This document shows positions 54,557 through 64,000 of a stretch of DNA of 64,000 bases, in pieces; position 1 is the stretch's first letter; each line of letters begins with the position of its first letter. The stretch spans positions 88,766-152,765 of the forward strand of contig CACRXP010000965.1 of NCBI GenBank assembly GCA_902702965.1, in the 5' to 3' direction. The position numbers and the translations under genes were made by a program. Under the pieces are notes generated by a model that was given only the letters and a program-made list of their open reading frames with translations, did no database searches and was not told where the DNA came from. Source of the DNA: Spirometra erinaceieuropaei. Its lineage: Eukaryota; Platyhelminthes; Cestoda; Diphyllobothriidea; Diphyllobothriidae.

Positions 54557-55290
54557 CTTTATCCAGTTATTCCATACAGAATACATTTTCTTCCCAACTG
54601 GCGTCCATCTTATCTTTCCATTCAGGACCGGACCTGAGGGTCCTGGTAGCCTGGGTCTATCTCGCGGCCTCGGCCTCTACGATTGGTCCAGAGATCTATC
54701 GCACGACTCGTTTTAGGGATTTGAACTTAAGGCTGACCTTAGGTATACATAGATATACAAGATCATTGATTAATTAGTACGCAATGGTCGGCGTAGGTTG
54801 TAAGTTGGAACACGATTGCACGGTGAGTGTAATCGGATCTCCGTTCTGAATAACCTGCTGGTAGATGCGTCCGCAAGGCAAACTACCCATCCTTCGTCCC
54901 CCCTCCCTGAAGAAAACAGTAGGAGCCAATTAAATCCAGACTGCGCGGCGTGTGTGCACGCGTGCGTGTATTCGCAGATGGTTAACAGCTGTGCGATCTG
55001 CAGGTGGCCGGCATCCGATCAGTCGTGGCGGTTGACCAGGTGTGTTTTGTCCCACTGTCGAGCGCCCATTGGCACTGGCTGCGGCAGAAGCTGCGGCTCT
55101 TCTGAAGCAACGCAGCACGATAACCCGTAAACAGAGATACTGTACTGAACCTGTTTTGTTTGGTGAAAAACTTGGGAGTTGCGTGGGGGCCAGATTGTGT
55201 GTGGCCTTTGTGGTCTGCCAGTCACTGCGCCCCATCCGCCACCGATCTACCTGACTGTGTCCTGGCATCGGGTACAGGTGGGATAGAAGG
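54557..55290. other. No gene recognised (mirror of 38.76-39.48 kb)
   Basis: Stop-poor GC-rich DNA with frames over 100 codons on both strands at the same place; no motif. Confidence 0.35.
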
Positions 55291-55375
55291 AGGTAGTGCG
55301 GTAGATGCTGCGCAAGTCTACTCTCATTATAAACTAGTTCACGCGCAAATCACCATCCTGCGCCCACCATGCGCT
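55215..55375 (+). repeat. Dispersed repeat of the GCAAGTC family (right arm)
   Basis: GATGCTGCGCAAGTCTACTC and TTCACGCGCAAATCACCATC. Homology with the left arm stops just after, at about 55,380, where PLE sequence begins. Confidence 0.65.
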
Positions 55376-55429
55376 CCCCTTGTGGCTAATTACCCTCTGC
55401 CCATGCATTTCGGGGGAATGATGTGATTG

Positions 55430-56100
55430 ATTGGCCACAAGTGTGTTGACGCGCACACGTTGGAGCTATCGGACATACAGTCGTCGGAGCTCCGAACGCG
55501 AATGGTGAGCACGCTGCAGCGGTGCGGATAAATGACGCCAGCTCTCAAGTTGCGGCTCATTCGACGAGATCCGGTCACACATTCAAGTTCGACGAGGCCA
55601 AAATTCTCGCAAGAGGTGACAACCGCGTGTGCCGGGAGCTGCTTGAGTGATGATTTACTGGTTCGCAGTCCATTAACAAGTACAAAGATCTTCCCCTTCC
55701 GTACTCGGTGCTGAGACTTCGCCTAGGCGGAGCAATTAGCAACGCAGGGAGCGCACAGGTGAGCACTTTTCCCAACACCAGGGTCGGTGGATCAGATGGT
55801 CGAGCAGTCATCACACCAACAACCAACACACGTGATGAGATTGCAGCAATTAACGACGCGAATGTCGGCCATCACACCACGTGCAACGATCCCCGATGAA
55901 AGGGGGGGGGGGAGGCGTGAATATTCGTAGGTATGCAGTAGCATGGCGACTGCGTCCTATAAGTACTGCAGCCCCTTGTGCATGAACCACCCGTACCGAC
56001 TTTTGTCTCTGATGATGGGTTCGAGCAGGAATCCGAAACGTCAAGCGAATAAAGCTCTTGTTCCAGCAACCGTGTCTCCTTCATCACGACTGCTTTCTGG
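55430..56100 (+). mobile_element. PLE 3' fragment: end of GIY-YIG plus terminal repeat
   Basis: Same family as the 52.6-54.5 kb copy. GCTCCGAACGCGAATGG and GACGCCAGCTCTCAAGTTGC in the endonuclease part are followed by the terminal repeat, with a poly-G run at 55,900-55,910 and the hammerhead-type motif at 56,005. It starts within the endonuclease, so it is strongly 5'-truncated. It is absent from the left arm, where 38.56-38.68 kb has unrelated sequence. Confidence 0.85.
56005..56046 (+). ncRNA. Hammerhead-type ribozyme motif, PLE 3' fragment
   Basis: CTGATGA, extra T, GGGTTC-GAGCAG-GAATCC, GAAACGTC, then AAGC and GAATAAAGC. One stem II pair is G-T where the other copies have A-T, and stem I (GTCT with AAGC) has one mismatch, so it is slightly worn. 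Confidence 0.7.
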
Positions 56101-58169
56101 GACTCGTCTCTTCGCTTCTGTTGGCAAGTGCCTTCTGCTATCCTCTCCCTAAGGCAGTAAACAGATTTTCTTACAGAAAGAGCTTGAAGTCCGCCAAAGC
56201 ATCGGCAAGTTCTACTCTTCACGTTGGAGCCTCCACAGCAAGCCAGATTGAAAACATGGAAAGCCGTCGCGCTTATCTCCCCTCCCTGCGCATTTAAGTC
56301 TAGCCTACCAATTACTGTTAAGCAAGAGAACGTCCGCGTTTCACCTCATTTACAGTCAAAGCAAGTAACAAGAAATTCCCAGCACTCGGGTTCTACTGCT
56401 GACGAAAGTGCTCAGCACTGTTGAAATGGTGAAGCTGTTGGAGTGGTCGTGCAACGATGTTGCGGGGTCTCATAGATCAAAAGGACAGAAACATAGTCGC
56501 GAAAGCTAGTAGAAGGCTCCGGTAATAGGTCAATGCATTAACCAAGAGACCGGGGTTTCGGGAAGTTTGACCAACAACGTTCCACGCATGCCTCATCATT
56601 CGTAGAAAAGTCTACGCTCTGCCTGGAACCAGGCCCAACATCTCCAACTTGGGGGTTGCGGATGCTTGATTTGCATAACTGACGCTGCCATCTTCATCCT
56701 GCGTTGGCCGAACTTTGTCTTTCAACCTCGGCTTGCTTCCCGGGGCCGCACACCCTTACCCAACCCTGACTTCGCTACTCGATTCCTCACCACGGGCAAA
56801 CATATCGATCTGCCGTCTTTTCTCCTGACTCCTTGCCATTGTTGACTTCCTCGCAGATTCCTATCCTTTGATCAGCTAACGACTGCACATTAGGGCCACC
56901 AAGGCATCTTCCATTGCTCCTTCGGTCCCATCATCTTGCATCTGTTCGTTTCACTGCAGCATAGTTGTGCTGCGATTGGGATTTCGGCGTTAGTTTGACT
57001 AACTATGAACCTTCCCACTGCAAATGGTTCGTATGCCAGCGATTGGCGTCCGCATATAGAGCACTGAATAGCGTCAAGAGTTATGCATATATTCAAGGCT
57101 TTGCCGGTTCCTCCACCTCCTCAATGAGGAAAGGTTGGGCAGTAGCGAGATGTCCATAATAAGGGTCTGAGTGGGCGAAACTGACAGGACCGTCCCTGTC
57201 GTTCGAGAGTACACAACCGGTCTGTAACAAGCGTGAGCGGGGAGTCAGGCACTACAGCACATCGAGGCGACTCCTTTTGATCGTCAGATTTGCGTCTTCG
57301 ACGCGTGCATGCACCTACGTACCACCAGCAGTCTGGTCTTTGACTAATCACAGCTATCCAAACTGGCCAACCCGTTTCAGGACTGACGTAACCATGCCTT
57401 CGCTCAAGGCGCTCTGACGCCCCAGTGGTACCCGGACGCCTGCTGCGGCGACGAGGGATGTGAGCCTCCAGTCCTTGTGCCTCTCTCTATTCTCCATCCA
57501 TCATGTACAGCGTACACTAGTTTCTCAGCCGGCTTTCAGGTTCATTTTCTATTCGAAATCGGGCTTGAAGGTCACAGTGTGGTAGGGTCTGTCCATGGCT
57601 GCGGCTGCCGCAACGGGTCCGCGGGTATAAAAGAAGCTCGATGATCATGACGGCCTTCGGAGCGGCCTCACCTGAACAAAGGCATTCCAGGTCCAAAGGG
57701 TAAAATCGTCATTGCACTTCTTTTATAACGACGGCAAAAGACTGCAAGACAAGGTTGTCTGGAAAGTGAACACGGCGTCCACTGCGTGCGCTGAGCCGCA
57801 AGTCTAACTAAGAAAGTGTCGGATGATGTAGTGTGATCTGGAGAACTTGTGATTTGTGCCCATCTTGACAAGAGATCATAGGAAAGGGAAAGTGATCAGG
57901 GATAAAAAATCACGGGATTGGGTCGGAGCGCCCAGGACCTGGATGGACATACTTTCGCTTGGATGGTTTGGTTAGGGCCAGCTTGAGGTGTAAGACACAG
58001 GTCGAAGGGTCAATCTTTCGATAACCAGTGTAGGAAGTTTCCACATGTAAACCCCTAGTTACTTGAAATGTCATGTCACGTTACACCATCGGCGGGTAAT
58101 GAGATATAATGCAAACGAAAAAAACAGGTTTCAGAGAGCAGTAGCGAAGGGGGAGTCGGGCTAGCTCGA
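56101..58169. other. No gene recognised (mirror of 36.5-38.56 kb)
   Basis: No motif-bearing frame; frames of the left arm are broken here. Confidence 0.4.
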
Positions 58170-58383
58170 ACAAATGTTATATTCGCTCAACGGCTCGAAT
58201 TCCCATGTACCTATCACATCATTCCGTTTGATGAATGTGGTGACTGCATGTTCGCACGCACCCGAGTCGTTGCTGGCCGCAATTTCATCACCAGTGTTGA
58301 CTACTGAAATGATAACTACTCGGTCAGTTGAATCACTGATATTGTTTCTCGGAGCGCTGCTTGTCCGCGATCTCGCCAGCGTA
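58170..58383 (-). mobile_element. Diverged PLE terminal-repeat piece (right arm)
   Basis: Mirror of 36,256-36,500. Confidence 0.5.
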
Positions 58384-59370
58384 CAGTAGGTGGGCTAACT
58401 CATGAAATGTCATCCGAAATTCCGAAATGCGTCTTCGTTTCGAAAAGATTAATTAAGTAGGGTTGTAAAATCAATCATCGGGCAGCATAATTCCATAATA
58501 ATTCAGTTACCGCAGGATGCCCGCTTTTAAAAAAAATTTTTGGCTGCATTTAGGAATAACACTCTGTACAATGACTACTTAAGTAGCATGCATTTTTCTC
58601 ATTAATTTTCGATACCCTTAGAAAGTCAACTATAGTTCATGGAAAACATGCATAAAATCTCCATTCTTCTACCCAATGGGTAGGAAATTACCTCTCCCTT
58701 CAATTTTATACTCGAAGAAAGGGTTTACTTTAATTTTGAAAAAATTCGAGTTCCCGAATACTTTTGAACTCCACCTGCCGTTACACTTGCATTTAGGGCT
58801 TCCAAACTATAAGCCGTATATTTTCCGCGTACGGAAAACCATAAATTGCTCTACGGTACTCAGAGGAGATCATATTGGGGTTCATAATATTTAGCAGTGG
58901 ATTTGTGCCATATTGTTAACTTTGCAAGTAACATTAGTAAATGCAGAGACATGACGTTTTACGAACGGCCATTTCACGGTATTAAAAAATTTCACAATTA
59001 GGAACTTTTATAAAACCAAATTAAACTCTTTTCCGAGTATAAAATTTAAAGGAGAGGTAATTTACTACTGAGTAAACAGGAGAATGAATATTTTTATACA
59101 TGTTTTCCATGAAATATAATTGACTTTTTAAGGACATCGAAAATCAATGAGAAAATGAATGCTACTTAAGCAGTTATTTTTTACAGAGTAAAGTTACCGA
59201 ATTCAGCCAAAAAGTAGGTTCCTTTGAAAGCCGTCATCCTGAGGTAACTGAATTATTATAGAATTATGCTGCACGATGATCAGTTTTACAACCCTACTTA
59301 ATCAATTCTTTCGAAACGAAAACGCACTTCGGAATGTCGGTTGACATTTCATCAGTAAGCCCACCTACTG
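58384..59370. mobile_element. Foldback (CAGTAGG) element, full length (right arm)
   Basis: TA|CAGTAGGTGGGCTAACTCAT to GTAAGCCCACCTACTG|TA, 987 bp. It is the mirror of 35,259-36,253, with more differences than the arm ends show. Confidence 0.9.
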
Positions 59371-59943
59371 TAAATAACTACTCTGTCTAGCAAGGTCTTG
59401 GCGCCGAATATGGCGGGGGAAGTCAATGTAAGCCGGAGAACCCCGGCTCAAGCAACTGACGACTCAAGCGTCCGCCAACTTTCACAGGGACATTAATTTG
59501 CGGTCGGATCTCGCCCAGTCAACTGCAGCTTGTGGGTTGGCTTCATTCCACCCAATGTGGATGGCCGAACTGTGGTCAGATGAGCAGGGGACCTCTTCAG
59601 GGAGGTTCGCCGACGCAAAAGTCTGCAAAGCTTTTTGGTTAAGGATACGAAAGTGAGACGGTTGACTCAAATGCTCTCTTGTACGGTACGCAAAAATCGG
59701 ATGTGAAATCTCTAAACAAACTGTAGAAGTGTTGCGCCAGAAAATCCGGAGCAGGGTTTTATGATGTACGGAGTTGCTACACGGCGACAGGCCGAAATCC
59801 GAACTGCACTCCTAATTTCCACCAACGAAAAGTCAAAATTTGAGATACGCGCAGTAGTTTAAAGTCGACCTCATCGGGATCAGCTGTCGAAAACGACATG
59901 GTTTTCACATGCATTACTTGTTGGTACAACAAATCACCTGACG
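59371..59943 (+). repeat. Duplicated flank, copy 1
   Basis: Starts TAAATAACTACTCTGTCTAG and ends ACAACAAATCACCTGACGC. The same block, with about 10% differences, stands at 60,498-61,015. The left arm has a single copy (34.35-34.87 kb). A piece of about 60 bases differs between the copies near 59.47-59.53 kb. Confidence 0.85.
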
Positions 59944-60497
59944 CTGTATATTTTCCGCGTACGGAAAACTTAATTTCTCTATGGTTTTCAGAGGAGATCA
60001 TATGGGGTTCATAAAATTTAGCAGTGAATTTGAGCCATATTGTTAAATTTGCAAGCAACATTAGTAAATGCAGAGACATGACGTTTTATGAACGGCCGTT
60101 TCACGGTAGTAAAAAACTTTCACCATTAGAAATTTTTTAAAACCAAAGTATACCCTTCCTTCGAGTATAAAATTGAAAGAAGATGTAATTTCCTACTGAA
60201 TGAGTAGAATAATGAATAGTTTCATGCATGCCTTCCATGAAATATAATTGACTTTTAAAGGGCAGCAAAAATTAATGATAAAAATGCTTGTTATTTAAGT
60301 GGTCATTTTTACAGAGTGTAGTTCCTTAATGCAGCCAAAAAGAAGTTCGGTCGGAAACCGACATCTTGAGGCCACTGAATTATTATAGAATTATGCTGTA
60401 TGATGCTTGATTTTATAACCCTACTTAAGTACTCTTTTTGAAACGAAAACGCATTTCGGAATTTCGGATGATATTCCATGAGTTTGGTCACCTACTG
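59944..60497 (-). mobile_element. Foldback element, outer half plus centre
   Basis: The right end CACCTACTG|TA is at 60,497. The copy is cut at 59,944, inside the central part (TGTATATTTTCCGCGTACGG). It matches the 388-bp copy at 34.87 kb but is longer. Confidence 0.85.
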
Positions 60498-61015
60498 TAA
60501 ATAACTACCCTGTCCAGCAAGGTCTTGGCGCCGAATATAGGGGAGGAAGTCAATGTAAGTCGGAGAACCATGGCTTAAGCAACTGGCGACTCAAGCGCCT
60601 TGTGGGTAAGCTTCATTCCACCCAGTGTGGATGACCGAACTGTGACCAGCTGAGCAGCTGTCCAGTTAATCTCCGACGCAAAAGTCTGCAAAACTTTTTG
60701 GTTAAGGGCACGAAAGTGAGACGGGCTGACTCAAATGCTCTCCCTTGCGGTACGCACAAATCGGATGTGAAATTTCTAAAAAAAAATGTAGAAATGTTGT
60801 GTCAGAAAATCCGGAGTAGGGCTTTGCGGTGTACTAAGTTGCTACACGACGACAGGCCGAAATCCGAACTGCACTCCTATTTTCCACCAACGGAAAGTCA
60901 AAATTTGAGATACGGGCAGCAGTTTAAAGTCGACCTCATCGGGGATCAGCTGTCGACAACGGCATGGTTTTCACATATATTTCCTGTTGGTACAACAAAT
61001 CACTTGACGCGAATG
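60498..61015 (+). repeat. Duplicated flank, copy 2
   Basis: See copy 1 at 59,371-59,943. This copy is the one collinear with the left arm. The frame 60,698-61,042 has no motif. Confidence 0.85.
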
Positions 61016-62020
61016 AAGGAAACAAGCTACTGGAAACGATAAGGAGACAGAAAAAGCCAAAATCCGACAGGAAAAGGCAATGATAGTCGCGTTTTGCGAC
61101 CGCTGGAAGAAACGGTTTGGTTGTCTCCCTCGTTTCCAAATTAAAAGAGGCAGATGGCCTAGAATGGTAATAGGTTTATTGAACCTACCTATCCTCAAGT
61201 ATCACACCAAGCATATCAGTCCTCGTCTGTTGCCCAAGCCGAATGTCAGCATGAGATGTGGCAGGAGTACTTCGAAGTAACAGGCCGTTAATTGCTCCTT
61301 TTCTTTGGAAAATCTGTCAAACATTCCAAGGGAATGCTTTCTTCATTACGCATAGAAGCAACTTATTTCATGGCCGAGCAAGTATAAGTTGACATGGAAG
61401 TGCGTATTCACGGGTACAAAAGAGAGAAGGATCTGAGGAAAATGAGTTGCTCACTGGATCGGGGGACTTTTCTGGCCGACGTTTCGAAGAGCTGGGGCTG
61501 CTCTCCATTGTCAAAGCGTCAAGTGAAAAAATCGATCAGCATTTTTGAATAAACTGCCGGATAAGCAGCCTCCCGAACTGAATCGATTAGCAGACTGACT
61601 TTCCGAACAGTGGGCTTTGTTGTAAATTTCCGAATCCTGTACCGCACAAAGAGATAGAACGCAGTTTTTCGGGGTGTTCTGATCGATTTTTTTATCTATC
61701 TCCGTTCCATTAACCATTTCCACCCGATTTATCCATTGGCGGCGGCACAAACTTACTTGTTCGTTCGGTTGACATGTGCGAGGAAGGTGGCTGATCCCGA
61801 GGAGTAACTCAGATTGCCCCTCGGTTGAACTCGTTGCCAGTCCGTCATTGGCCGAACTCGGAAACCGTAGGGGTCGTAATAACTTAGTACACCTAATCGT
61901 AGAGACTACAACGGAAGTCAAGGATGATGCATTCAAAAACCCTTAGAATAAATAAGACAAAAATTGTTTCATGAGGAGAAACCCGTCACTCGCACTTCGG
62001 TCGGCAAGGGTCGACTAGGC
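61016..62020. other. No gene recognised; small PLE-tail insertion at 61.43-61.57 kb
   Basis: Mirror of 33.54-34.35 kb. About 130 bases at 61,433-61,570 have no counterpart in the left arm. On the minus strand they show TTTGACAATGG, a hairpin GAGAGC ... GCTCTTC and GAAACGTC, the same order as at 1.8 kb. Confidence 0.45.
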
Positions 62021-62023
62021 TTT

Positions 62024-63060
62024 CATGGTCCCAGGTGTTAGCGCAATGCGGACATTGAAAGAAAAGTATGCCGAAGGGGGATTCTGAAATCATAAGTGGG
62101 GAAAGTAGCCGAAACTGAGACAGAAAAGGTAACCTGGTGTATGACAAATCTGTCGCCAGATTGAACGAAGCCGTGGAACTCGCTTCCAAGCGAGATGGTG
62201 ACGGCTGACACAGTTTGTGTGTTTAAAAGAAAACTTGCTCGTCTAGTTTTCGACAGAAATCGGCTTGTACAGCATGACTATGCACAGCCAGTTTTGTAAA
62301 ATCTGTCAAATACAATCTTCCGCACTAATTTACAGTGACCCCATGCACTACCTTATGATTACGATTGAACTGTGACCCAATCACATTTTAAATGCATGCA
62401 AGTTTATTTTATTTTTGAGTATGAATCTGCGAAAGCACTGTACATAAGTAGGGTCATCAAGGGCTCTGCCTGTAACCCTTCAATATACATATACATACAA
62501 TAAAACCCCCACAAAAGACCTGGCTGACAGAATGCGCAGGGCAGCAATACCCCAAACCAAACGGTAAACCTAAACGTAACCTCAAAGCTAAACCTAATCC
62601 GTAACGTAATTGTAAACCTAATGCTAACCCTAAAACTACCATAATCCCTAGACTTAACGCTAACCCTAACTTTCACCGTAACCCTTATTCAAACCAAAAC
62701 CCTAGCTCTTATCTTAACCATAACCCTAAACCTGACCTTAACCTTAACCGTAACCTTATCCTAACCCTAACCCTGACGCTAACCATAACACTTAATGTAA
62801 ACGTAAACCGCAATCCAAACACTAACTCTAGTCGGAACCCTTAAACTTAGAGCAAACCCTACCCTAATCTCAGTTCTCAGACTGACACTTACCCAAACTC
62901 AAAAACTAATCCTACCTCTAAATCGAAACACCAGGTTGTTCTTTTTCGTTTTAGCTTTGGCTACTTTCCCACTAACGGTTTCAGCATGTTCTTTCGCCTT
63001 ACTGTACATACAATGCTCATATTGCGTTTACACTTGAGACCAGGACAGCGTAACTGACCC
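62024..63060. mobile_element. Inverted-repeat element with CCCTAA-like interior (right arm), split by a LINE
   Basis: Mirror of 32,845-33,535. The degenerate CCCTAA/CTAACC tract lies at 62,545-62,930. The outer repeats are at about 62,024-62,160 and 62,930-63,060. A truncated LINE sits between the first repeat and the tract. Confidence 0.7.
62171..62505 (+). mobile_element. 5'-truncated LINE insertion, right arm only
   Basis: It begins with the last 41 codons of a LINE ORF2: WNSLPSEMVTADTVCVFKRK, then LARLVF..., ending at TAA 62,297-62,299. This WNSLP...FKxxL block is the standard C-terminus of CR1-like LINEs. A 3' region of 200 bp follows, then a hairpin AAGGG-(12)-CCCTT and a tail of CAATATACATATACATACAA type. 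The left arm has no such sequence at 33.38 kb (GCCAAGAACCCC there). A target duplication is not clear. This reading frame is still open, so the copy may be young. Confidence 0.8.
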
Positions 63061-63829
63061 CTACCCCTCGGTCTTCCTATCACACTTATGACGTAACATC
63101 AGCGAGTATGAAGTCTGTGCATTTATAAATCCAGCCTTGAGTCTGTAAGCTCGTCCGGATCAGCAAGGCGAGGAAGGCAAGTTCGTATGTCACAAATCAG
63201 TTAGACAGAATTTCAATTACAAGCTTTATTGCCACAGTCAACGCACAAGCATGAGGAAATCGCTGTGTTTGGAGTACGCGAGAGTCAGACTAGCGCGCGA
63301 GCCTTTTTGGCCAATCAGCGAAGGGCAAGTTATCGATCGGCGCCGACGCCAAAGCAACTCCCGAGACAACTGAGTCACCAGAGGGACAATGCGCTCTCAC
63401 GGCCGGCGGGCAGGAAGAGAGGCGGCGCACTTGACAAAACGCTGACACCTGTGAGACAGGCGAAACGGGATGATGGATGCCTCACAGGAGGTTCACTTTC
63501 GAAACGACCACCCACACTGTCGTAATTTCGCCAGAGTCCTCTTCACCCGTAACGTACGCGGGGGATATGCCGTGGTATTCCCCATGCTAAAGTTTTGAGC
63601 GCCCTATCGGGAATCAGAATTTCTGACCGCACAATCCTAGTGCAAACAGCAGATAGTTTTCAGTCGCCTGCAGCGAGGCACTACAACGACCTCCATTGCT
63701 GCGTTAAACCTAAACACGGGTCACCCATTTGAGTGACAAATTTTAAATGCAGGACACTGTACACAATTTTATCCGGGGTTTTCTTGACACGAAATGAACA
63801 CTGGTGCACTATCCTGGTCAGTGAGCGTT
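63061..63829. other. No gene recognised (mirror of 32.08-32.84 kb)
   Basis: The plus frame 63,229-63,525 has no motif. Confidence 0.35.
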
Positions 63830-64000
63830 GTGGACCAGGGGGTGTGACGGTGCGCCTAGGTTCAGGTTTTCGCCGTTCCAGCAACCCGCGCCTTGCCCCA
63901 ACTTAGACTTCCTGACTCCGTTTTGATACCGGATCCAGGTGCTGTGCAAATCTACCATCACTATAAACTAATTCACGCGCAAGTCATCGTCCATGATATC
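63830..64000 (+). repeat. Dispersed repeat of the GCAAGTC family, cut by window end
   Basis: GGTTCAGGTTTTCGCCGTTC, CTGACTCCGTTTTGATACCG, CAAATCTACCATCACTATAA, TTCACGCGCAAGTCATCGTC. Mirror of 31,882-32,080. Confidence 0.7.

Larger units (their letters stand above)
49794..64000 (-). repeat. Right arm of the very large inverted duplication
   Basis: Reverse complement of the left arm, 3.1 kb longer. The extra parts are a PLE with inverted repeats (52,641-54,545), a PLE fragment (about 55.4-56.1 kb), a block near 59.37-60.1 kb, a small PLE-tail piece (61.43-61.57 kb) and a truncated LINE (62,171-62,505). The match to the left arm continues to the last base of the window, which pairs with the first base after the gap at 31,881, so the outer end of the duplication is not seen. 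Confidence 0.95.

Noticed and set aside
1..64000. CRISPR array, bacterial operon or phage-type system
   Set aside because: No regularly spaced identical repeats and no dense long coding; the retroelements, SINE heads and base composition are those of an animal genome.

Overview
This is a repeat-dominated, intergenic-looking piece of an animal nuclear genome. The best guess is a flatworm, possibly a large-genome cestode of the diphyllobothriid kind. The reasons are several Penelope-like elements (PLEs) with a reverse transcriptase plus GIY-YIG layout and hammerhead-type motifs in their repeats, CR1/Jockey-like LINEs, a mariner transposase relic, tRNA-derived SINE-like heads, TTAGGG-like degenerate tracts and two assembly gaps. 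I find no host protein-coding gene that I can support. Nearly every long open frame is a piece of a mobile element or a chance frame. The species guess is inference; the element families are read from the sequence.

Layout. From 0.4 to 9.1 kb there are overlapping, decayed PLE copies on both strands, several ending in hammerhead-like motifs, with one foldback element and a tRNA-like inverted pair between them. From 10 to 31.7 kb the sequence is AT-rich and filled with copies of one foldback family (TA target, CAGT-starting ends) at all ages. It also holds a mariner transposase relic at 18.1-18.4 kb, a LINE RT fragment at 22.9-23.2 kb, and two smaller inverted-repeat elements with GGTTAG-rich interiors. 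From 31,882 to 64,000 the sequence folds on itself. The contig 31,882-42,988, bounded by gaps on both sides, is the reverse complement of 49,794-64,000. The spacer of about 6.8 kb holds a gap, a LINE 3' end and a nearly full-length but dead CR1-like LINE (43.8-47.5 kb).

The two arms of the inverted repeat differ by informative insertions and rearrangements. The right arm has a PLE copy of 1.9 kb with inverted terminal repeats, which split a site still intact in the left arm. It also has a second PLE 3' fragment, a truncated LINE and an extra block near 59.4-60.5 kb. The left arm has a 661-bp tandem duplication. The arms therefore give empty sites for dating insertions. The structure may be a true palindrome, or two haplotypes scaffolded in opposite orientation. 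The exact coincidence of the left arm with a single gap-bounded contig makes the second possibility serious.

The main novelty candidates are: (1) the hammerhead-like motifs of the PLE repeats, which have no stem III loop (implying dimer cleavage), covarying stem III palindromes, and an extra pyrimidine at the base of stem II in different PLE lineages; (2) a foldback family making up roughly a sixth of the window; (3) the repeated combination of inverted repeats around telomere-like GGTTAG tracts; and (4) the 11-14 kb inverted duplication itself.
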